NCBI GenBank assembly: GCA_946894095.1
Contig: OX335644.1
Span: forward strand, 5,127,595-5,191,594
Source of the DNA: Incurvaria masculella
Lineage: Eukaryota > Arthropoda > Insecta > Lepidoptera > Incurvariidae
Length of the DNA stretch: 64,000 nucleotides
Direction: 5' to 3'
The notes below the pieces were generated by a model that made no database searches, was not told the DNA's origin, and saw only the letters and a program-made list of their open reading frames with translations. Both the position numbers and the translations under genes were made by a program. This document shows, in pieces, positions 47,491-58,000 of the stretch (position 1 is its first letter; each line of letters starts with the position of its first letter).

Positions 47491-47848
47491 CAGGAGGTAA
47501 TTTTCAATAGTGGTCAAATCCAAATTCTTGGTTTTAGAACTAAGTATACAAACATTTTCTATGAAGAATTCTTGATGTGCTCATTAAAATCATAACTAGT
47601 CAAATACACTCTAAAGCTCTCAAAAACATGAACAACTAACCACCTTATTTTCAAAATTAGCCTATTCCAGACCCCCCTACTTTCAAACATGGTCAGATCC
47701 GTTTGAGCCAATCACGTCGCTCCAAACTCCATCCGCCATCTTGTATTCCCCATACATTGAGTCGAAGCATGACTGCCTAACGTGTGCTATTTTTGTCTTC
47801 GAAATTTATGGATTTCTAATAGAAAAACCTATTACATCTAACAAAACC

Positions 47849-50800
47849 ATGGAGAAAAGCGTAGAGGAAGTGCCTACCAATCAAGCCAAGAAGAGAAAAT
47901 CTGTCGGAGGACCAAATGATCGACGAGAAAAGAAGAAGAAGAGGTACGTTATTTCTCTAATATTTTGCTTGTTTACTAAGGTTAGGGTTGTGCAACTATT
48001 CTCAATATTAATTAAGTGAACGTAACTATTTATTATTCTTATTAAATAACAGTGTTCATGACATCCCGTTGCAGTATTAATTGGTATTGATTGATATGTC
48101 ATGGAACAAATTATTTTCTTATTTTTCTACTTCTACTCAAAAGACGTCCACTGTTGGACATAGGCCTCCCCCAAAGATCTCAACTAATCTCACTAATTTA
48201 TTGACCCCTATAACCTTTATTCCACAATTTCTAAATGCCTTAAAACCATGGCCAACCAAACTTTTTGAGGTTCCATACCCAAAGAGTCCCGAGACCCTAA
48301 TACTAAGCCTACACTGACCATCTGTATGTCTGTCTGTCTGTGCGAAGGCTGTAAATCGGTAAACGTACTGGCAGCTGCTTGAAATTTTCTTAACAATCAT
48401 CAGTTAATCATGGCTATTCTGAACCTGCCTGACTGCCTATTCTGAATCCTATTGCATTGGAATAAATGGCAATAAATTGCTTGAGACTATTTAAAGCAAG
48501 AGCCCATCCAATTGAGCAACAAAAAGCCATTCTGAAATAACGATTGCCTAGTCTATGGTTTTTACATCGAAGACAATCGCGCCAACTTCATTGCTGTCGG
48601 ACCTGCGGTAGGCCTTTCTCTTTTTTCTTTAGTGGAGAAAAAGAGACAAGACCACCATCGCGGATAAGCTGTCAGTTAGTTTCCAAATGCAACTTTTCGC
48701 AATATATTACGTTTACTACAATTTATCTAATCTGTGACTTTTCGTTCGCCGTTCTCGTCGTGCGAAGTTTTCTGGGATAGTTTAATCGATTAAAAAAAAA
48801 ATTATATGGTCGCATGAGCAAGCCATAAAATGACACTAGAGCAAAAGTTGCGTCTCCTGAAATGGCTAGAACATCCTATCAGTCTCTTTCCCTAAAAATG
48901 ATCAAAAGTTAGGATTTTAACCTAAAACTGTTTGATTTTATAGAATCTTTAATTGCACTTTAGATTCATTAATTTATTACTTACAATCTTTCTTTTTCCT
49001 TCAAATATTCTATCAGAGCCAAAGCAGCGTGTCCTTGAGCCATTTTAAAGGAATTTCTTCAATATTTCGATGGAACAAATTCAAACAATTCGATAACAAC
49101 AGGTCTTTTGGCGTTGTTTGAAATGGCAATCAATTGCTAGGATATAACAATCGGGCTAACAAGCGCGGTGCGTTCAGAATAGACATCTGTCAAAAATAGC
49201 AATTGGTTAGATAAATGGCAATCCAATAACAATATACATGATTATTATAAAATATTTATAACTAAAAAAAAACCTTAAAAATCAAACAGTCATTATCGAA
49301 TCCCATAAAAAAGTCGACGAAATTCACATTTCTGGAAATTCTTCGTTCTGACTACATTTTAAATACGGTAATACACACAAGCATAAAATTTGGTCAGTTT
49401 ATTGTCAGCGAGTATGACTCTCACTAAGCCGGTTTTTTTTAAATAAATTTTATGTTTTTTTATCTTTTTCAGGTATTCGTGTGACAATTTACCGTCAAGG
49501 TACCCCTGCAGACATAATAGCGAGGCTTATAGATGTATTAACATATCAATGCAAGACATGAAACGATTTCATGACCAGTATTACGCAAACCCTAATAAAC
49601 AATATCAAGATGATTTCATTATAAAATACTGCAAAGCTGTTAATCCTGCTCGTAAAAGATTAGTAACTGGAAGAGGCAATGCCAAATCAATGAGCATTGT
49701 TTACAGTATGAGAGATTCTAACGGAGGGGTGATGCCAGTACGTCGCAACTTTTTTTTTAATGCTCTGACAGTCAAAAAGGGTAGAGTACGAGGAGTATTA
49801 AAAAGACACAACGATACAGGTTTGATGGCTGTCGAAAAACGCGGTGGAGATAGAAAGTCTGCCAAAAATGTTGGGTTGAGAGAAGCTATCATTTCATTTA
49901 TAAAGAAATTCAAGGGTGTCGAATCACACTACTGCCGATCCAAAAGTCGACGTATCTATCTGCCATCAGAGTTATCCATCGCATCAATGTTCAGAATGTT
50001 CATTGAAGAAAATCCACTATTTTCTCATTGCAAAGAGTCATATTTTAGAAGAATATTTAATATGAAATTTAATATAAGTTTCAGTCATCCACGAAGTGAC
50101 ATGTGTTCCACCTGCATAGAATTGAAGAAAAAAATTACAATTGAGAAGGACGATTCAACAAAAGCCCAAATTCAAATCGAACTGAAAATTCACGAAACAA
50201 GGAGCAAATCCTTTTTTAACTTCTTGGCGGACACCAACCCCAAAGTAAAAATATTATCTTTTGACTGTGGTAAAAACCAACCATTACCGAAGGTCCCTGA
50301 CCAGAGTACATATTATTCCCGCCAGTTGTATATTTATAACTATACAATAGTTGTGGGTCATTCCCATGCAGATTTGACAAAAGACAATGTGTTTTCTTAC
50401 GTATGGACCGAAGATGTCCACGCAAAGGGGTCAAGTGAACTATCTAGTGCACTGTATCACTGCTTACAAAACAATATAGATTTGGCTAATGTAGAGGTAC
50501 TCCGACTAATGGCTGATGGATGTTCTGGACAAAATAAGAACTCCACAACATTAGGAATGCTCTCCAAATGGTTCAGCAGCAGTGCTCCGAGGTCACTGAA
50601 AAAGATAGAATTATTTTTTCCAGTGACGGGACATTCATTTATTCCACCCGATCGGGTATTTGGTGTTGCTGAAAAAGAAATCAAGAAAAGGAATACCATC
50701 ATACAACCAGATGAGTATGTTGATGTAATAAAAAAACATGCAACTGTTTTTAATCTAAAGGACATCGAAGTATGTGACTGGAAGACAGCAACCCAACAGA

Positions 50801-51219
50801 TCCACAAGGGAACCCAGGCTTTACATTTCAAAATAATGTCTTGTAAGAGGTTCATATTTACAAGGATGAAAGGAGAACCTCGAGGTATTATAGTAAGAGG
50901 TGAACCATTTTACCACAATGATACAGGTGCTCGTCGCTCCATCACAAAACCAGGCAAATATGCCTCAGACATACTTCCAGAAACTATTACCACTTCTACT
51001 AAAATAAAAAAAGCAAAAATTGATGACGTGGACAAGTTACTGGCTAAACATTTCGGAAAAGACTGGGTGCAAAGAGCGGACCTCAGCTACTATAAAACTG
51101 TATTGGACAGCAACAGAAATAATGCTAATATGGAGACTGATGATGTGGAGGATGATAATATTATGGAGGATATATGTGAAGAATATGTTGAAGAACCTTG
51201 TGTTAGCAATATGATATAG
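47849..51219 (+). CDS. Transposase-like protein (insect DUF7869-type family), 613 aa
   Basis: Exon 1 is 47849-47943 (MEKSVEEVPT... with a basic tail REKKKKR, NLS-like) and exon 2 is 49473-51219; the junction completes an Arg codon. The middle part has SHPRSDMCSTC (a zinc-type Cys pair at about residues 243 and 246). Candidate RNase-H-like catalytic residues are Asp296 in LSFDCGKNQ, Asp380 in LMADGCSGQNKN and Glu432/434 in FGVAEKEIKK, after the conserved GHSFIPPDRVFG. I recognise this pattern from many unannotated insect proteins; the DUF7869 label is from memory. The C-terminus is acidic (DDVEDDNIMEDICEEYVEEP). The intact frame and flanking inverted ends suggest the transposase of its own element; domestication is the alternative. 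The 1.5-kb intron contains repeat debris. Confidence 0.78.
48140..48250 (-). mobile_element. RTE 3' end fragment
   Basis: The minus strand reads [12 protein letters not shown], the common C-terminal peptide of RTE ORF2. It is a short relic inside the intron of the transposase-like gene. Confidence 0.55.
48267..48395 (-). repeat. Fragment of the CCGGCCAAGTGCGAG SINE-like family
   Basis: Matches the 3' part of 79-421 and 61171-61447: GGTTCCATACCCAAAG, CCTAATACTAAGCCT, and the ACCATCTGTATGTCTGTCTG stretch. Confidence 0.65.
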
Positions 51220-51500
51220 GGTAATTTTGATTTGATAAGGGTATTAGGATAGTAGTTTACTAGATACTAAAGATACGTAATTGCTAATACATGACTTTTG
51301 TTCCGATAAATGCAAACTCAAAGTTAAATATTATGGAGGTTATATATGACAAATGTGTTAAAGAACCTTGTGTTGGCAATATGATGTAGGGTAGGTTTAA
51401 TTAGATACTAAGGCTATTGGGATACTTTTTTATTATATACGAAAGACGTGAAACTGCTTATATTTAACTTTTGTTCCGATTAATAAAAACTCAGCCTCAA
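51161..51500 (+). repeat. 170-base tandem duplication of the transposase 3' end
   Basis: The last codons, stop and 3' UTR (from TTATGGAGG at 51161) are repeated from 51331, with the same order of words: AGAACCTTGTGTT, GCAATATGAT, TAGATACTAA, ACTTTTGTTCCGAT. The second copy would read IMEVIYDKCVKEPCVGNMM-stop but lies beyond the first stop. Confidence 0.85.
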
Positions 51501-51628
51501 ATTTTCATGTATTTGTACTGTTTCACTTTTCTTTCTAAAAATCTCAATATTTACCCACTTAAAAGAAAAAAAATATGAACATGTTTTGACAACCCTATTC
51601 GAAACGTAAGTCAAATTGTTCAAAAATA

Positions 51629-51728
51629 GTCAAATCCTGACAGCTACTTAACAAAATTGGTCAAATCCAGTTCGCTTTCATTCAAAAATAGTCAAATCCA
51701 TACCTTAGAAACAAAAATGGTCAAATCC
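51629..51728 (+). repeat. Subterminal GTCAAATCC repeats
   Basis: Four exact GTCAAATCC copies at 51629-51637, 51660-51668, 51691-51699 and 51720-51728 (steps of 31, 31 and 29 bases), usually preceded by CAAAAAT. The same word is in the inverted ends at 47513-47521 and (inverted) 51895-51903. Confidence 0.88.
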
Positions 51729-52075
51729 ATGTTTTATTTGCGTTTTTCTCCGTAAATATGAGCATTGTCTTTATTTTCATTACTTTTCAGTAACCCTGAA
51801 CACCACATTAATATATTGTTATCATTGTTAGAATCACAACATAGTACGTTAAGACTGTATAGAAAAGTCGTCTTTTCTAAATTTGGCATAAAGTGGATTT
51901 GACAAGTATTGAAAATTACCTCCTGAAATGTACTGGCAAAGAGATCGGGCTGTGAAGTGTTTAAAAAAAAAATTTAACCTCAAACAAATCAGCTGCTCAT
52001 TATATTTCTACTCTTTGTCAGCTGCGTAAAATCGCATTGCGCGCTTCTTGTATATTTGAAATTTATTTGTCCCTA

Positions 52076-55000
52076 ATGTCTGTAAATAAGTACATGCATC
52101 CTAGAAACGTGTACAGAAAACCTCCAGATTTCTCACAGCTCGCACTCAAGTACCCAGAGTTTTTACAAATATCTAAGCTGGTAAGTAGATGAGCTTCCTA
52201 ATTATGCTTCATATTAGCTACCTACTTCCTACCATTGTAGACGGTTTTGAAATAAACAGATTTTCAACTTAGCTCTATGCTGCTACGCTTACAACCTATA
52301 AAATATAGGTATAGTCGAGCCGTTCTGAGAAGCGTTTTTTGACACAGCCGTGTGGAAGAAAAGCTAATGACGAAATTATGGAACAGACCACTTTACCCCA
52401 CGTTTTATATTTTTGGGACCAAATAACAACAGCTTGCTGATGTGTTTTTTTTTATGATGACTTGTAGATTATATTTTATTCTATATTGTGTCAATTAATT
52501 ACTTAACAATGTATTAAATGATATAATTATGAACAAAATAATGGTACAGTACCAGCACTGGGAGTAAATTGCAATAGGAATGTGAACCTGCAAAATAATA
52601 TCGACCATTTAAGTTTTTATATCTTTAATTTTCATAACTATTACTTAAATATTCTTATAAAGGAAAATCATATAGATATCATCACGATTACCAATGTTGG
52701 CTTGTGAGAATGAATATTCGGTCTCGGGATTTTCAGCAATTAACGAATGCCTCCTTCATTTCTTAAATTATATGTTTAGGCACATATAATAAATGGAAAG
52801 TTAATTGCAATATCATCTAGCTTTTTCTAGTCAGTTAACTTTACACCGCTGAAGAAGAAAGTCGAATCAGTCGAATAAAACTGACAGTAATCTTAGGTGA
52901 AATAGAATAACAACAATCCGCTTAGATTCACGATATTTGTGCGTCGCCCTTTTTTTTCATTTTGGGCGGTTATGTTTTCCTTTTTTCGGTCCTCGATACT
53001 GTTTGTCGACTAAAAAAGTGGTGCTCACCACAAAAGTTGTCAATTACTACTCACGAAAATGTATGTGGAAGATGATCCTTTTAAGGTGTACAGCAAAATG
53101 TTATTAAAATGTTTTGCTCCAAATATACAATGGTTAATGTTTGGAAAATAATTCCGTTAAAAGCTGTATATGTGCAAAAGATCTTGTATTTAGCTTATGA
53201 AACACCTTCCGAAATCAGATAATCACCTGTCCATCTGTATGAATGTGTTTTATTTTAGAGAAGATTGCCTATTATTAGATTTTTGCTTTTCTTTATTGAA
53301 ATGTTATCAATATAAAAGTAAAACTCTGGTTTTTACCCTTCCCTATCGCTCATCTGTCAAAAAACGCTTCTTAGAACGGCTCGACTATAGTCATAAGTTC
53401 TTACCTAAATTGGTAAAAAGTCAAAGCCATACGAGTTTTCTGTCAAAAACAAACTCGGATTACCAATTTGTATGAAATCTCGGCGTTGGCGTAAACGGCA
53501 ACGTCAACCTATATACAGTGAAGATGCGCAAGCTGTCAAATAAAAAATGGACTTGCAAATGTTAGTTCGCTCAACGCCCACTGCGCGAGCCCTTCACTTC
53601 TCAATGCATTACAAAACGATAACCGATTATTTGGCGTAAACTCCAAATAAGTAAGTAGTCAGATTATAGGTTTTGGTTACACATCTGCCTGGCCTGGAGT
53701 TACAGTCCTACTATGTGTTATGTATATGAGGGTTCAAAGGCTTCTGTCCTATAAATCCTCCTAAAAAGAGTGACATCTAGATAAAAGCATTTTAATCAAA
53801 TTTTCAACATATGCAGAAGCTGATTCAGTCTCCTAAAAAGAGTGACCTTTAAATAAAATCATCTTTAACATATGCAGAAACAGATTTGGTCTACACATTT
53901 GTCTGAAGCAGCATATTGTGACCTGCGCATAACATGTCTGCTGCTTTAACATTTGAGTTACCTATATCGGGAGTCAGCTATTTTATCACTTATTGTGTAA
54001 TCAACACCTATCTACCCCATGGCATTGATTTTACATGTGAATCCTATGCTAAAGCATTTTGACTGCAATGATTGAGTTTGTATTGTACATGTCATCACCA
54101 AAGTCGATTGTGGTATTCTGCAGGTTGCACATTCGCACCCTGTTTTAGAGGAATGATCAGACCAAGAATGTTTCTGAACATTTTAAAAATCTGAGTGCAA
54201 TGTTTCCATGTAGTCATCACTGTTTAACCACAAATGTGTGAGAAAATAGTCATGTGGTAATCATTAAAACATCATAAACACACAAATTCAGCACTTCAAC
54301 TTTGACGTGATGTTTCGTAGTGATACATTGTTTTTGAGAAATCGGCGAACGTACTAAAATATTTCCAATCTTTTTATTCAGAAAAGGGCTTGCACCATAA
54401 ACCGGTCACCTGCCTTTGTTTTTGACTGCTCCTTTAAAAACCCATCTGTGTGAAAAAGACATTGTGTGAACCAAATAATTTTCTTTACGTGCGGTCTGTA
54501 CTTTGCAGGATGTCAATGGCAAAGTTAGCATAGATTTTAAGGATCCTAATGCGCTCCGCGTTCTGACAAAATGTCTATTGCATTCTGATTTTGGTTTGAA
54601 TGTTCACATACCTGAAGACAGATTGGTTCCCACCCTTCCGCTAAGGCTCAATTACATTCTCTGGATTGAAGACCTGTTGGAGAAAGCTGAAAACATCAAT
54701 GGAATTGATATCGGTGAGTTTTTACCTAATTTTGTAGCATTGCAGATGTTATTTTTTTCTATTAAGCGAGGCATATGAAACACCCAAGAAACTCTCATAG
54801 GAGATGCTTGATGACGCCTGTCGGTGCGTTGAGCGCTGATAAGAGTGGGAAGGAAAGGATGGCGTTATGCAGCATTCTCCACTATGTGACTTTTTATCTG
54901 ATTGGTGTAATCTTATGAAATTTTAAACATTAAGTTTTTTTTAAATCAAGGGAAGTTTTCAACCTTAACCCCCTTTTTTTTTTCACCTCTGTAAACGTGA

Positions 55001-58000
55001 CAGCAATAGAACAATATGTGTGTAGGCACCGGAGCGTGCGCGGTGTACCCGCTGCTTGCTGCCGCCAAGAACAAGTGGCACATGACGGGCACTGAGAATG
55101 ACCCTGACAGCTACCAGGCAGCCGTCGGCAACGTTCGAGCTAACAACCTGGAAAATTTCATCTCAAGTAAATTTATCACCTTTATTTCAGTATGCTTCTA
55201 TTGTTTAGAAAATGAGCGCATAACTTGCGTTTTCTCTTCTTTATTGCATTTGTTTTCCTCCTTTGGGACACAGGGAACACGTGGAATTGTCAAAAGTTAA
55301 CAAACATATCGTATAATTGACACATAAAAGAGGACTATCTGTTTTTAAAAATCATGTAAAGAGGCTTAGTCAACATTTTATAACTAACTTTAATTACCTA
55401 TTTCTGCATAACATAAAGTGTGCCTTATCATATCTGTTCTTAACCGACTTCAAAAAAAAGAGGAAGTTCTCAATTTGTTGGAATCTCTTTTTTTATGTAT
55501 TTTATGAAGTCTCAGGCTGAGATAAATAGTCGTCACCGAAACTAATGCTACCGCAAAGTAGTACTTTGTGACGTCACTTGGACACATCTTGTATAGACGA
55601 AATCTCAAAGTAGTTCAATTTGACGTCACAAAGTACTACTTTGCGTTAGCATTAGTTTCTGTTACGACTATTTATCTCAGCCTCAGGCTGTAACATAAAC
55701 GAAGAATACCGAAAAGTAGTACTTTGTGACGTCACTTTGCATTACTTGTGAGATTTCGTCCATATAAAAAGTTTTATAGTGACGTCACGAAGTACTACTT
55801 TTCGTTAGTCTTAGTTTCGGTTACGACTATTTATCTCAGCCTCATATTATTGCACTTGGTTTTAGTTTTTGGTATGTGCATGCAATTTAGGCAGGGTGAG
55901 TTTATTTGCACACAATATCATATTTACATATACCCTTACCACCACAAGTAGTGCTAATGGAAATTCGGAAGCCGAAACAACTGTACCCACTTATCTGACA
56001 GAAATTATCCTTTTTTTTCAGTAAAGCACAATGCCACAACTTCACTGTTGGAGCACTGTTTCGCCGAAGACAAAGATGCGACGTACGAGTTCTGCATGTG
56101 CAACCCGCCCTTCTACAGCAGCTTCCAGGAGCTGTGCGAGTCGAGGAGCACAGCAAGGTTAGGCCTCATGCCTTGCATTCTTACTTGCAACCGCAGATGG
56201 CCACAATGGCATTTTTTCATTAAGTATGAATGTTAATCAAGTTAAAAAAAACGGCTAGACATTCACCTAAACGACTTGTTTCAATAATTCTTAAAAACCG
56301 TGTTAATAGTCAAACCTGACATTCTTAGCATTACAATGAAGTGACTGGGTGAAGTACCTTTTTTTTTTATGTGACTGGACATGGATGGCTAATACCACAC
56401 CTTCTGTCATGGTATTAGCCCAACACACCACATGGGAACTAGGTGCCATGCCAGGACCTTCCTTATATTGCACGGCTACATTGAACTGGATGGAAAAAAC
56501 GGACAATTTTCATTGCCGCTTCGACCATCGTTCATCCTATGCGATGGTACCAACCCGGGCAGGATTAACCCTACCACCTAGTAAGTAAGGAAGGGGACCT
56601 ACAGCTTAACGTGGAATCCGAACCACGGCCAGCCTCTCTCAACGGTCGAATGGTCACCCATCCAAGACCAGACCGGACCCAGCGTTGCTTAACTTCGGAG
56701 AGCGATCGCCGAAGTGTCGCGCCACTGGGCCACTGAGGCTGACAAATTATGGGCCCCTTCCTCTACGGGAAGGTAGTAGAGTTAATCCAGCCTGGGTTAG
56801 AACCATTGCATTGAATGAACGATGGCCGAAACGGCACTTAAAAATTGTCTCTGTTTTCTGTGGAAAGGTAAGGTCCTCGCATGGCACCTAATTGCTACAG
56901 GAATGCGGTGTTGGGCGGGCGAAAATAACGCTGGGTGTGGTAATTAGCCATCCGTGTCCAGTTACATAATAAAAAAAGCACATACAACCTGGGAAACTAG
57001 GTTCGACCCGTTTTAAAAAAAATAACCTTGTTTGCAGACCTCCTCCTAAGAATGGCTTCACGGGTTCACTGCCGGAGCTGATCACGGAAGGCGGAGAGGT
57101 TCAGTTTGTTCTGAAACTGATAAACGAAAGTGCGACCTTGAAGGACAATATCAAGTAAAAATGCTTTTACATTATAATTTCTTTCCAGTCCATTGTTTTA
57201 CTAAGTTTGTGTTGTGTGGTTTCCGGCACTTCTTCCCACGCATGTCGTAAGAGGCGGTTCGAATTCCACATAAAACTGTAGGCCCGCGTACTTACTAGGT
57301 GGTAGGGTTAATCCTGCCTGAGTTGGTACCATCGGATTGAATGTCCGATGGCCGAAAGGTCAATGAACATTTTCTCCGAGTCTAATTCAATGTAGACTGC
57401 AAGAAAGGCCCTGGCATGGAACTTACTTACCGAAGGTGTGGTATTAAGCCATCCATCCTCTTTACATAAAAGAAAGTTGCAAACCGTGGCAATATGTGCC
57501 ATGTTAACGTATTGAATTAACAATGCCAAAAGTTTTATATACCATCTTAACAACAATTTTTTATCACTTGCACTCTTTCAGACTTTTTTTTATGTTAAGC
57601 GTGGCATACGGCTTCCGCCAGGACCTCTTAAGGTGGCCCAACTGGGCGGGACTAACTCATTCGCGGGCACGGTACAAAACCGTGCTGTTGCGCTCTGGGA
57701 CCTTCTCTGTTTCAAAGAAAAAGACAGGCTCCGTGATGAGGAAGATGCTAAATGTCAACAAAAAAGACAATGTGCATAGTGTATGATTTGGTAAGATTTA
57801 CGAAAATTTTAATTACAAAACGACTTATAGCTAAAAGTAAACTATGACCGCTGTAGTCCAAAATCTAACAGATACCATAAGATATTCTTACTTTATCATA
57901 GCGTAATCCACCTCCAAAGTTATCGTATAAAACGCTCGAAAAATTCGAACTTTCGGACCTTATAACTTAGAAACCAAACACAATTTTACAATGCCAATGG

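Larger units (their letters stand above)
47491..51925 (+). mobile_element. DNA transposon with inverted ends and an intact transposase-like gene
   Basis: The left end CAGGAGGTAATTTTCAATA... (47491-47521) and right end (51895-51925) are inverted copies of about 31 bases with about three mismatches. AAAT precedes the left end (47487-47490) and follows the right end (51926-51929), a possible 4-base target-site duplication. GTCAAATCC occurs in both termini and four more times at about 30-base spacing near the right end (51629-51728), as expected for transposase-binding sites. One two-exon gene fills the interior. I cannot place it in a classical superfamily. Confidence 0.75.

Noticed and set aside
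53197..53475. 92-codon frame in METTL16 intron 1
   Set aside because: It straddles the right inverted end of the TA-flanked element and has no family resemblance.
56650..56720. Genuine 5S rRNA gene
   Set aside because: Only the 3' half is recognisable, and it is fused to SINE sequence.
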